Both the position numbers and the translations under genes were made by a program. The notes beneath the pieces are model-generated. The model saw only the letters and a list, made by a program, of their open reading frames with translations, had not been told where the DNA came from and made no database searches. Below are positions 18,343 through 27,269 of a stretch of DNA of 64,000 nucleotides, one piece after another. The stretch is from Promethearchaeia archaeon (GTDB taxonomy: Archaea; Asgardarchaeota; Lokiarchaeia; Sigyniarchaeales; SOKP01): NCBI GenBank assembly GCA_029856045.1, contig JAHQWG010000016.1, positions 62,001 to 126,000 of the forward strand, written 5' to 3'. Each line of letters opens with the position of its first letter. Position 1 is the first letter of the stretch.

Positions 18343-21300
18343 ATGGTTGAAGGCGAAAGTGGTGGAGATGCAAGTCGAGACACAAGCGGAGATACAAGTG
18401 GAGATGCAGGAGAAGATACAGAAGGAGATAGTGAAGTAGATTATGAGGAAGGTCGCACAAAGGAAGAAGTAGAAGGTTATGATTCTCAGCAAGAATCTGA
18501 AGAAACAGAGAGTGTTCACAGTGAAGCTGAAGAATCTCCTACAATCGAAGATGAATTAAAAGAGATAGAAGAAGAACCTATTCAAGATGAGCTTCCAATG
18601 AGTGAAAATGATATAGAAAATCCAGATGATTTACTATCTGATGATGATCTTCCCATGAGAGGAGAAGATTTAAAGGATTCTGAAGAGAATTTAGATCTCC
18701 AAGAACTTCCCCAAACATTTGATGAAGTAGAAAAAGCAATTAAGGAAAGTGAGGAGCGACTTGACCTTACTGAGGTCCCCCAAACCTTCGATGAGGTTGA
18801 AAAAGCACTTAAGGAAAGTAAGGAACGACTTGACCTTTCAGAGATTCCTCAAACCTTCGATGAGGTTGAAAAAGCACTTAAGGAGAGTGAAGAGCGACTT
18901 GACCTTACTGAGGTCCCCCAAACATTCGATGAGGTTGAAAAAGCACTTAAAGAGAGTGAAGAGCGACTTAACCTTTCTGAAGTTCCTAAATCAATAGATG
19001 AATTAAACGCGTTAGAAGATTACCAAAACAAGAATATTGTTAAAAATTCAATTCGCAACATAATGCGAATGAGTCCAGAACAGCGGGAAAGTCATGGATT
19101 GCCTAGAGAATATACAAACCATGAGTTGGATATATTTTTTGCGCAAATTGATACTACTGCGACTTTAGATAGCAATAATGCCAAACCAAGTGAAGTTAGT
19201 AATCCAGAAGGCTCAGGACCATTTTCTCGTAATGGTTCATTTGATGGAAAATCTGAGGGTTTAAAAAAGGAAAGTGTAAATAAAATTATAGATAAAGAAA
19301 TGACATCAGATTCAGATATTAAACAAAAAGAAACATCATCTACTCTCAATAAAGATATAGAAAAGAGTTCTATTGATAATTATAAAAGCAAACTTGCTAA
19401 TATTGATTGGAAAAGACAATATCTACAAACAAAAAAAGGCATGGAGGAAACAAGTAATGAAAAATCGGAATTTGATATAAATAATTTAGAGAAAATTGAA
19501 AACACATTAGACTCGAAAAAAATAGAATTAGCTACTATTAATGACAAAATAAAAAAAGATAATAAAGATTTGAAAGAATGGGAAAAACTAAAAAAAGAAA
19601 AAAAAGAAGAAGGAAAATCAAAGAAAAAAATAGAGGAATTAAATAAAGAAAACTTAAAAAATAAATCTGAATCGGAAATTGAACAATTAAACATTATTTC
19701 TGGAAAAAATAGAAATGACACTTCTGAAGATTTATTAAAGAATGATTTGTCAATTTTTGCAACAAAAAGATCTTGGAAAGATTGGACATACGAAATGTTA
19801 TTGGAAGAATTTACAAAAATATGTTATAAACTAGGAGTTAAAGATGGTTTTGCACCAACTAAAACCCAGATTGAAAATATCGAATATCGCTATATTATGA
19901 GTGGAATAACATCTTTACGGAAAATGTATAAGAAAAAAGGAATAGATAAAAAAATTAATTATTCGACATTAGTAAAGGACGCAGGATTTAATATAAAACA
20001 TGATATATATAAATACTCGAATATTAGAACTTTAAAAGAAGCGGCGGAGAAATTAATGTCCATAAAAGATAAATTAGGAATTTTACGGGAACGACCACCA
20101 ACAAGAGCCGAATTAGAAGATGGAGGATACTCTGGTTTTTTAAATATGTTTCGCAATAAAAAATTTACATATAACGATGCTGTGAGAGCAGCAGGTTTAA
20201 TTCCAAATTACGACTCTCAAAAATGGATGTGGCTGGATAAAGGTGATACTCTATATTTAGCGAGTAATTATTTTAAAAAGATATATGAGCAAAAATTGAA
20301 GAATTTACTAGATTTAGAGAACAATAAAGCTCCTAGAAGTGGCGATTTGATTGAATACGGGCCAAAAGGATTTTATTACGCTGTTGTTGATCGAGGATTC
20401 ACTTATAATGAGTTGGTTAGAGCAGCTAGCTTATATCCAAATGTAGAACCTTTTAAATGGGGTAATACTTTCAATATTGTTGATGCTAAGGATTATTTAA
20501 TGAAACTAATTAATTCAGGTGCTTTAGATCATTTGGAATTATCAGAGGGAGAATCTCCTACCATTCAACAGCTTAAAAATAGTAATAATGATTTTGTTCA
20601 AAAATTTTCGAAGCAAGGAATAAAATACAACGATATATTACGATTAACGGGATTACAACCTAATCATGAGCCTTATAAATATTACAATTATAAGATTTCT
20701 GATTTCATAGGTCTTTTTAAAGAGATAATGGATACTAATGAAATTAAAGATTTAAATTTAGGTGTTAGAGAAGCACCTACATTAAGACAATTATATGAGT
20801 TGGGATTTGGTTTTTTTCCTAGTGCGATACAAAAGAAGGAGATTAATTATAACGAGATATTAAGAAAATCTGGATATGACATTAATCATGAAATTCGTAA
20901 ATATGAGGGATATTCAAATAATGATTTCAAACAAGAGGTAAAGAAAATAATTCTTGGCTCTTTTCTTAGAGATGAATTAAATCTTACAACTAAGGAAGCC
21001 CCTACTATAAAACAACTAATAAATCTGGGCTATGGAGATATAATTCATCAACTGATTGATCGAAAAATAAGTTATAACGATGTTGTTAAAGATGCTGATT
21101 TAGTCCCTAATATGTTCCAGACTAGTCAAGAGATAGGGAAAATACTTCACCCAATCCTAGAATACTTTTTTATGATCCATACAATTTCAAAAAATATTAA
21201 TTCTTATTTCGAAATAAGACCTAGTATTTTAGATAATCGGAAGCAATGCGACATTACGATACTATATCCTGAAACTTATTACATTGCCCCTTCAAAAAAT

Positions 21301-21732
21301 ATTAAAATGATAAATATCGACTATACTATGTCTTCAGATAGCGAGTTACTTCTTGACAAATGTTTTCGAGGTTATCAAGGAAAACATAAAAAATTAATTA
21401 TAGTACCTTTATACATGCCGAAAAATTATATTAAGATGACTAAATCTAAGCTACACTCTTTTAGCATACCTTTTATGGAAAAAGTTGATATCTTAACTTC
21501 TCAAGAATTTCTTAATCTTTTCTCATTTCCTGATAATATTAGAGATAAATTTTTCTATTACTTAAGATTAGCAAAGGATTCGTTTGATGACGAAGCATTA
21601 TACAATCAACTTGAGAGAGATTCCCTTAAGGCCAAAAATATTTTAAAAACTAAATTTAAAGCAAGACAACAAAACGGGTTTGAAAAATTTCTTAGAGAAA
21701 GAGGAGATTACTCTCTTTTAAAACAAGGATAA
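18343..21732 (+). CDS. Acidic, repeat-rich protein with helical repeats resembling homing-endonuclease-associated repeats and a possible nuclease end
   Basis: 1129 residues. Residues 1-110 are very acidic; 114-205 hold four 23-residue repeats plus a partial one; ~370-480 is a charged coiled coil. From ~490 to ~925 there are six units of ~75 residues, each with L-x-n-(A/P)PT-x-x-(D/Q)L, then (I/F)-x-Y-(N/S)-x-(L/V)-(V/I)-(R/K)-x-(A/S)-G. They recall the DNA-binding repeats that accompany homing endonucleases. The C-terminus (~935-1129) has LHPILEYFF, CDITILYP, INIDYT and KCFRGYQGKHKKLIIV. This is the order of acidic positions expected for a PD-(D/E)XK-like fold, but the usual lysine is not in place. 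A GGTGAT Shine-Dalgarno-like site sits inside the end of the ATPase gene. A DNA-targeting partner of the ATPase is plausible; no function is established. Confidence 0.6.
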   Translation: MVEGESGGDASRDTSGDTSGDAGEDTEGDSEVDYEEGRTKEEVEGYDSQQESEETESVHSEAEESPTIEDELKEIEEEPIQDELPMSENDIENPDDLLSDDDLPMRGEDLKDSEENLDLQELPQTFDEVEKAIKESEERLDLTEVPQTFDEVEKALKESKERLDLSEIPQTFDEVEKALKESEERLDLTEVPQTFDEVEKALKESEERLNLSEVPKSIDELNALEDYQNKNIVKNSIRNIMRMSPEQRESHGLPREYTNHELDIFFAQIDTTATLDSNNAKPSEVSNPEGSGPFSRNGSFDGKSEGLKKESVNKIIDKEMTSDSDIKQKETSSTLNKDIEKSSIDNYKSKLANIDWKRQYLQTKKGMEETSNEKSEFDINNLEKIENTLDSKKIELATINDKIKKDNKDLKEWEKLKKEKKEEGKSKKKIEELNKENLKNKSESEIEQLNIISGKNRNDTSEDLLKNDLSIFATKRSWKDWTYEMLLEEFTKICYKLGVKDGFAPTKTQIENIEYRYIMSGITSLRKMYKKKGIDKKINYSTLVKDAGFNIKHDIYKYSNIRTLKEAAEKLMSIKDKLGILRERPPTRAELEDGGYSGFLNMFRNKKFTYNDAVRAAGLIPNYDSQKWMWLDKGDTLYLASNYFKKIYEQKLKNLLDLENNKAPRSGDLIEYGPKGFYYAVVDRGFTYNELVRAASLYPNVEPFKWGNTFNIVDAKDYLMKLINSGALDHLELSEGESPTIQQLKNSNNDFVQKFSKQGIKYNDILRLTGLQPNHEPYKYYNYKISDFIGLFKEIMDTNEIKDLNLGVREAPTLRQLYELGFGFFPSAIQKKEINYNEILRKSGYDINHEIRKYEGYSNNDFKQEVKKIILGSFLRDELNLTTKEAPTIKQLINLGYGDIIHQLIDRKISYNDVVKDADLVPNMFQTSQEIGKILHPILEYFFMIHTISKNINSYFEIRPSILDNRKQCDITILYPETYYIAPSKNIKMINIDYTMSSDSELLLDKCFRGYQGKHKKLIIVPLYMPKNYIKMTKSKLHSFSIPFMEKVDILTSQEFLNLFSFPDNIRDKFFYYLRLAKDSFDDEALYNQLERDSLKAKNILKTKFKARQQNGFEKFLRERGDYSLLKQG
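18682..18957 (+). repeat. Four 69-bp in-frame tandem repeats
   Basis: Units at 18682-18750, 18751-18819, 18820-18888 and 18889-18957 each encode 23 residues on the pattern ERLDLTEVPQTFDEVEKALK plus E/K-S. A diverged fifth unit starts at 18958. Units two to four are nearly identical at DNA level, which suggests recent copy-number change. Confidence 0.9.
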
Positions 21733-21766
21733 AGTAGTATTATTTTATATTTTTTAAAAATTTTAA

Positions 21767-23038
21767 TTAATAATTTTTTATTCTGAAGTTTTCAATAGCA
21801 ACGTCAATTATCTTCGATGCTACATATCGTTTCGTATTTAATTCAACATGTGTAATATTTTTTTCTTTATCAATAATATAAACTTCATTCGTCTTGGACA
21901 CAAAACCTCTTTCCTTAAGTCCTACATCATTTGCTACAATTAAATCGACATCAGATTTTATTAAACGCTGATAAGCTCTTTCGATGAGTTCTTCTTTTGA
22001 AACCTTAGTTTCAGCCTTAAAAGCTACAATAAAAACATTTTTATCTGTTTCTCTTGCTATATCAATGATTTTAGGAGTTAACTTTAAATTAAGAATAAGT
22101 TCTTTACGCTCATCAGTCGATATCTTTCCTTTAAGACGTCGAATCGGTGTATAATCACTAATAGCTGCAGCCGATATGAAAAAATCATAACTATTTTTCG
22201 ACAATTCTTCTTTTACCACATTCAAGAAATCTTCAGTTGTGATAACAGATCTCGTTTCTATATATGCCGGAACCTTAGTTGTACCTTGACCATATACCAA
22301 TAAAACATCTCCTCCTCTAACCTTTACTTCTTTAGCTAGTTCAATTCCTTGACGACCTGAAGACCAATTCGTTAAATATCTCACCGTATCAAGCGGTTCT
22401 TTACTAGGACCAGCTGTTATAAGAAATTTTTTTCCTTCTAATTCTTTTACCGGGTGGACTAAATCAATCACTCTTTGGATGATATCATCAACTCTTGCAA
22501 TTTTAGCCTTACCTTCAGAGATTCTTGGACCTAAGATATCAACCCCTAGTCGTTTTAATTTAAGAATATTTTTCTCTAAAATTGGGTGATTGAACATACT
22601 CTCATGCATTGCGGGAACAATAATTATAGGAATCTGAGTTCCAAAAGCTGTGGTCACGACTGTAGTAACAGCTGTATCGTCAATTCCAGTAGCTATCTTT
22701 GAAATCGTATTTGCTGTCGCAGGACATACTAAAATAAGATCTGCTTTTCCTAACTTTTTTGGTCGTTCTCCTGCTAAATAGATATGTTCAACATTGCCTG
22801 TTAATTTTGTTATTGCTGGATTTCCGGTAGCCCAGTGCATTAGATCGGGACCAAGTAATTTTGTGGCAGCTCTAGTCATAACACATACCACCTCAGCACC
22901 AAGTCGCATTAATTCCCGGGAAATTATTGGAGCTTGAATTATCGCAACACTACCAGTGACACACAAGCAGATTGTTTTTCCTCTTAAAATTGTTCCCTTA
23001 GATTCTAAAATTTCCTTAGAGGGATGATCTTTATTCAT
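21767..23038 (-). CDS. coaBC: Bifunctional phosphopantothenoylcysteine decarboxylase/phosphopantothenate-cysteine ligase
   Basis: 423 residues from the ATG at 23038; an in-frame TTG at 23077 would add 13 residues. The N-terminal CoaC half is a flavoprotein domain with ICLCVTGSVAIIQAPIISREL, the HWATGNPAITKLTG region and VPAMHESMFNHP. The C-terminal CoaB half starts near residue 200 with KKFLITAGPSKEPLDTVRYLTNWSSGRQG and continues with FFISAAAISDYTP, KLTPKIIDIARE and DLIVANDVG. It makes 4'-phosphopantetheine on the way to coenzyme A. It is the intact partner of the truncated copy at 14253-14770. If the element model is right, the CoaB 3' end here is element-borne and replaced the original host tail. 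Confidence 0.92.
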   Translation of the reverse strand: MNKDHPSKEILESKGTILRGKTICLCVTGSVAIIQAPIISRELMRLGAEVVCVMTRAATKLLGPDLMHWATGNPAITKLTGNVEHIYLAGERPKKLGKADLILVCPATANTISKIATGIDDTAVTTVVTTAFGTQIPIIIVPAMHESMFNHPILEKNILKLKRLGVDILGPRISEGKAKIARVDDIIQRVIDLVHPVKELEGKKFLITAGPSKEPLDTVRYLTNWSSGRQGIELAKEVKVRGGDVLLVYGQGTTKVPAYIETRSVITTEDFLNVVKEELSKNSYDFFISAAAISDYTPIRRLKGKISTDERKELILNLKLTPKIIDIARETDKNVFIVAFKAETKVSKEELIERAYQRLIKSDVDLIVANDVGLKERGFVSKTNEVYIIDKEKNITHVELNTKRYVASKIIDVAIENFRIKNY

Positions 23039-23325
23039 ATTAATCAAACTCTTAAATATGTACTTTTTTAAATTCAAAATAAAAGTAATGATTATTTCAT
23101 TAAAATTTTTTTAAAAAAAAAACATAATGATAATTTAACTGATTTTTAATTTTAATTAAATCATCTTGTTATTGGATATTTCGAATTATCTGGTATAAAT
23201 TCATATCTTTACTATTTATAAACAATTGTTTAATTTAAAAAAGTATTATAATCTCTTAATCGAGATATTTTTATTAAAATAAGATAAAACTTAGGAAAAT
23301 CCATGTGGTGTAAAAAAAAATTCCA

Positions 23326-25809
23326 TTGGATATAATAGAAAATCAGAAAATTAGAATTCTTCTCGATATAAACGATGAAATTTCTTCTCAAAAAATTGAA
23401 ATAAGAGATGGAAATAAATATATTCCTGTTATCGGGAGTTCAGAATCGTTGGGTACTTTACTCTTCATATTTAAAAATTGCTTATATTCTAAGCCGTTGA
23501 TACTCAAAAAAAAGTCTGAAAGTAATTTAATCTTAAATTATGAAGATTCTATATTATCAATCCTTTTAGAAATTACAATTGAAAATGATGATTTAATTCA
23601 TTTTAAATATACAATAAAATTTAATCATAAATTAAAATTAACAAAACTTATTTCAAATTATGATATATTATTAGGAAATAATCCAGATTATACTTGGGTT
23701 CCTCATATTCGTCCAAAAGAAAATTATGTTATGGCAGATCATATTTTTCGCTCTCCTGCTGTAATATATAATAAAGGGAAATATTCTTTTTCATTAATTC
23801 CAGATTTAGATATCCTTGCTAAAAATAGACATTTCCAGACTATATTAGATTTAAATTTAAAGAATAAAGAATATACGGACTTTCCTCAACTATATTTTGG
23901 CTTCGGAAATTATAAAGCCGTTGAACATATTCTATTTCGTCACAATCCAAAGAAACATATGAAAATAAAAGCGGATTCAAATTTAATTTTTGGATACTAT
24001 GTGAAATTATTTAATGACTCACCTATTAATGATGTTTTAGCATATATTAATTCATTTTTATGGGAGAAATATGGAAAAAAAAGATTATATGCTGATTGTA
24101 AACCACAAGTATTATCATATGACACCTTTGTTGAGGAAGGTTTTAAAGCAATTTTTAAACGCCATAATTATTGGGGAAATTTTCAAATTGATAATATAGA
24201 ATGCGGAGGTGTTTTTCTTAGATCTTGGATGGGCTCCAAAAAAAAGCCACTTAAATATATAAAACCAGAAAAATTTGAAAAATATAAAAAAACAAGTTCA
24301 ATAGAATTATCTGGTCAAAGTAAACTTATCAATAGAATAATTTCAAGGTTTTCAAATAGTCCCTTTTGGATTAAAAGATTTGATAATTTCACGCGTCATC
24401 ATGCAATTATTACAAGAAACGCAGAGATACGAAATAATGCTTGGTTTTTAAATGTTCGGACTGGTTATGGTTTTAGATATTTTGCGAAATTATGGAATGA
24501 TCAATTTCTTAAAGATAAGGGAAATAGAACATTAAATACGGTATTAAATCTTCCTCGAATTAGAGGAGTATTTCCAAGTGTTATTTTACCAGAGAAAGAA
24601 AACGCAGTAAATTTTTCTACAATAAATGGGTTAAAAGCCTTTATCTTCACTGATGATTTTCACATAGTTGATATTTGTCTAGCTATTTACTGGGCAATCA
24701 AATTTTTTGAAGATTTTGGTGAAGTTAATGGAATTAAAGAAAAATGCAAGGAACTTTTTGATCTAATAGAAGAAGTTCAATTAGATAATGGTGCAATCCC
24801 CACATACATAGGTTTCAAAGAGGATAATAAGACACCGATTATTAGAGATACATTAATAAATTCGGCAAGTACAGGGGCACCATTGATGTTTCTAACAGAA
24901 TATTATAAAATTTCTAGAGATAAAAGAATCATTCCAATTGCTGAAAAATGTGCAAAATATATTCAAACTGAAATTATTCCTCAAGATAAATGGCATGATT
25001 ATGAACCTTTCTTTAGTTGCACACATTTACCTTTTGATATATATGATGATTTTACAAAATCTCATGTCATAAATACTTTGTCAATATATTGGAGCGCAGA
25101 AGGATTAAAAGAATTATATAAAATCACTAAGAACAAGGATTATTTAATATTAGGAGAAAGAGTTTTATCCGTTCTATCATTATTTCAACAAGTATGGGAC
25201 ATTCCTTACATCAGTTATAATACATTTGGAGGTTTTGGAGTGCAAAATGCAGATGCTGAATTGAGTGATGCGAGACAAGGTCTCTTTGTCCGGACGTATA
25301 TGGAGTATTATTTAGAAACAGGAAAAAAAGAATATATGGAAAGAGGAATCGCGACATTAAGAGCTTGTTTTGCTTTAATGCTTTTAAGAGAACTTAAAGA
25401 ACAATGTCCAGGTAACTTAAAAGGAATCGAAACGCTTGATGGTATTGATAGAGGATGTATCTGTGAAAATTATGGCCATTCAGGAAATGATCTACGAATT
25501 CCTGGATATATAATGTTTGATTGGGGAGTAGGTACATCTGCTTCAGCTTCTGCATATATAAAAAAACACTTTGGTGATTTATTCATTGATTTTAAAGAAA
25601 ATATTGCATGGGGGATTGATGGATTAATCGTGAGAACATTTGAATACAAGGATGATAAAATTTTCATAAAATTTGATAAAATTGAAGATAAAAAAGATAT
25701 TCTTGTAAAAGCGAGGGATCCTCCAAAAGAAAAACTAGAAATTTTTATAAATGACAAATCACTTGGGTTAAGAAGTAAAAAAGATTTAGAAGAAGGGTTC
25801 ATATTTTAA
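23326..25809 (+). CDS. Six-hairpin glycosidase-like protein
   Basis: 827 residues from a TTG at 23326; an in-frame TAA at 23311 leaves no ATG upstream. The N-terminal ~270 residues look like a beta-sandwich domain. Residues ~430-740 are alpha-helical and resemble (alpha/alpha)6 barrels of glycosidases and epimerases, with repeated helical hairpins such as FTDDFHIVDICLAIYWAIKFFEDFGE, LFDLIEEVQLDNGAIPTY and ARQGLFVRTYMEYYLETGKKEYMERG. Substrate and catalytic residues cannot be fixed. No signal peptide is visible. It is followed 62 bp later by geranylgeranyl reductase in the same direction. Together with the GH20 gene it points to glycan processing. Confidence 0.5.
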   Translation: MDIIENQKIRILLDINDEISSQKIEIRDGNKYIPVIGSSESLGTLLFIFKNCLYSKPLILKKKSESNLILNYEDSILSILLEITIENDDLIHFKYTIKFNHKLKLTKLISNYDILLGNNPDYTWVPHIRPKENYVMADHIFRSPAVIYNKGKYSFSLIPDLDILAKNRHFQTILDLNLKNKEYTDFPQLYFGFGNYKAVEHILFRHNPKKHMKIKADSNLIFGYYVKLFNDSPINDVLAYINSFLWEKYGKKRLYADCKPQVLSYDTFVEEGFKAIFKRHNYWGNFQIDNIECGGVFLRSWMGSKKKPLKYIKPEKFEKYKKTSSIELSGQSKLINRIISRFSNSPFWIKRFDNFTRHHAIITRNAEIRNNAWFLNVRTGYGFRYFAKLWNDQFLKDKGNRTLNTVLNLPRIRGVFPSVILPEKENAVNFSTINGLKAFIFTDDFHIVDICLAIYWAIKFFEDFGEVNGIKEKCKELFDLIEEVQLDNGAIPTYIGFKEDNKTPIIRDTLINSASTGAPLMFLTEYYKISRDKRIIPIAEKCAKYIQTEIIPQDKWHDYEPFFSCTHLPFDIYDDFTKSHVINTLSIYWSAEGLKELYKITKNKDYLILGERVLSVLSLFQQVWDIPYISYNTFGGFGVQNADAELSDARQGLFVRTYMEYYLETGKKEYMERGIATLRACFALMLLRELKEQCPGNLKGIETLDGIDRGCICENYGHSGNDLRIPGYIMFDWGVGTSASASAYIKKHFGDLFIDFKENIAWGIDGLIVRTFEYKDDKIFIKFDKIEDKKDILVKARDPPKEKLEIFINDKSLGLRSKKDLEEGFIF

Positions 25810-25871
25810 TAAAATTTAAATAATTCATCAATTAATTGTAATATATTTCTTATAATCTTTAATGGATTTTT

Positions 25872-27053
25872 ATGTTTGATGTAGTAATTTCGGGAGCTGG
25901 TCCATCTGGTTCTAAATGTGCAGAAATTTTAGCTAAAAATGGTTTTAAGGTTGCATTAATTGAAAAAGATACTAATTGGCGAAAACCTTGTGGAGGTGGT
26001 GTAAGTGCGAGGATTTTTAAATATTTTCCTCAGTTGAGAAAATACAATATACCAAAAAAGAAAGGTATTGTTATGTTTTCCTCAAAATATTATAAATTGG
26101 AAAATAGATGGGAAGATCTTAAAGATTACTCAATTGTAATGGATCGATTGGAATTGGATAATTTAATCAGAGATGTTGCAGTTGATGCGGGAGTAGAACT
26201 TTTTGATAAGAATATTTCATTTGATTATGTAATTAAAAATCAAAAAAAAATTGGAATTAGGACAAAGACACCTTCAGGTGTTAATGAATATTTAGGGAAA
26301 ATAATTATTGTGGCCGATGGAATGAGTTCTAAATTGGCAATAAAATCCGGATTGAGAGAACGATGGAAAACTGAACAACTTGGTATAGCAAAATGTGCTA
26401 TTTTGGAAGGGGAGAATTCTTTAGATTCAAGTTCTATTTATATTTTCTTTCGACCTTATAAAGGATACGGATGGATATTTCCTATAGATGAACACCGTTT
26501 TAATATTGGATGTGGAACATTTGAAGAAGATAATTTAAGCTATAATTTAAATGAAATTTACAAGGAGTTTATAAATAATCCAAATATTAAAAATCTTTTA
26601 CCAAAATCGAATTATAAACAAATATGGATGGGATCTTATCCCTTACCAAGTCTAGGAGTATTAGAAAAAAGTTTATTTGGAGAAAATATAATGCTTATTG
26701 GAGATGCTGCAGGATTTGTATCCCCCATAAGTGGGGAAGGAATACATGCAAGTATAGTATCAGGAGATATAGCTGCTGAAACTGCAATTTATGCTTTAGA
26801 AAAAGAAGATGTGTCAGAAAAGACGTTAAAAAAATATAAATTCCATCCAAAAATTAAAAAAATAATTCGAAATTTCAAATTAAAACATTCAATGGCAAAT
26901 TTCTTTTTTGAAAATAGGGGTCAAAATCTTAATACCGTATTTAAAATAGCTGAGAAAGAGATATCATTTAAACAAGAAGTTATAAATATATTTTTATACA
27001 ACACTACTCCTCCAAAGGAATTCTTTCAAAGAATAAAAAACACGATTTCTTAA
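25872..27053 (+). CDS. Geranylgeranyl reductase family flavoprotein
   Basis: 393 residues. The FAD Rossmann fold opens with VVISGAGPSGSKCAEILAKNG at residue 4, followed by RKPCGGGVSARIF, the family PxxCGGG motif. The second FAD motif is LIGDAAGFVSPISGEGIHASIVSG near residue 280. In archaea these enzymes saturate the isoprenoid chains of membrane lipids; related proteins reduce other prenyl groups. The C-terminal ~100 residues are helical and probably contact the lipid substrate. The PYxWIFP-type block is present (KGYGWIFP). Length and motifs are those of a full, active family member. Confidence 0.88.
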   Translation: MFDVVISGAGPSGSKCAEILAKNGFKVALIEKDTNWRKPCGGGVSARIFKYFPQLRKYNIPKKKGIVMFSSKYYKLENRWEDLKDYSIVMDRLELDNLIRDVAVDAGVELFDKNISFDYVIKNQKKIGIRTKTPSGVNEYLGKIIIVADGMSSKLAIKSGLRERWKTEQLGIAKCAILEGENSLDSSSIYIFFRPYKGYGWIFPIDEHRFNIGCGTFEEDNLSYNLNEIYKEFINNPNIKNLLPKSNYKQIWMGSYPLPSLGVLEKSLFGENIMLIGDAAGFVSPISGEGIHASIVSGDIAAETAIYALEKEDVSEKTLKKYKFHPKIKKIIRNFKLKHSMANFFFENRGQNLNTVFKIAEKEISFKQEVINIFLYNTTPPKEFFQRIKNTIS

Positions 27054-27089
27054 AAATTAATTATAAGTTATTGATAAAAAGAATTTGAA

Positions 27090-27111
27090 TGGACTTGACG
27101 GGATTCGAACC
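27090..27111 (-). pseudogene. Degenerate tRNA 3' end
   Basis: The sequence matches the 3' end of tRNA-Ala at 32064 with two changes in the first 18 bases, and extends through the T-loop (minus-strand GGTTCGAATCC). The 5' side of the T-stem no longer pairs and there is no recognisable anticodon arm or 5' acceptor strand in the next 150 bases. It is a remnant rather than a working tRNA, and could be an old attachment site. The rest of the gap 27054-27269 shows nothing else. Confidence 0.6.
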
Positions 27112-27269
27112 AAAGCTATGTCGTCACGGCATAGTATTTTTCTTCAAATGAGAAAAATTCATATATAAAAGCTAATTCAAAAGTAATAGAAATAATCAAC
27201 CGAAATAAGGAAAACTCATTTCTTAATATCAGTTAAAATTTCATAGAATAAAAAAAATCTCAAAATAGT

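Larger units (their letters stand above)
14253..22270. mobile_element. Probable integrated element within coaBC
   Basis: Two diverged, directly oriented copies of the ~500-bp coaBC 3' end flank a block of three plus-strand genes, while coaBC runs on the minus strand. The simplest reading is that an element carrying its own coaBC 3' segment recombined inside the gene. It rebuilt a full gene on the right and left the displaced original tail on the left. The crossover would be near the shared GCATATAT at about 14765 and 22265. No integrase or transposase is recognisable in the block, so the mobility mechanism is unknown and this remains an inference. An old tandem duplication with later insertion is the main alternative. 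Confidence 0.55.

Noticed and set aside
18682-18957. CRISPR array
   Set aside because: The repeats are contiguous 69-bp coding units without spacers. No other array-like pattern was seen in the window.
18749-18997. An 82-codon plus-strand ORF over the tandem repeats
   Set aside because: It is an out-of-frame shadow of the repeat region of the 1129-residue gene; periodicity explains its openness.
27090-27135. A functional tRNA gene at 27090
   Set aside because: Only the T-loop and 3' acceptor strand are recognisable; the T-stem does not pair and no 5' half or anticodon arm is found.
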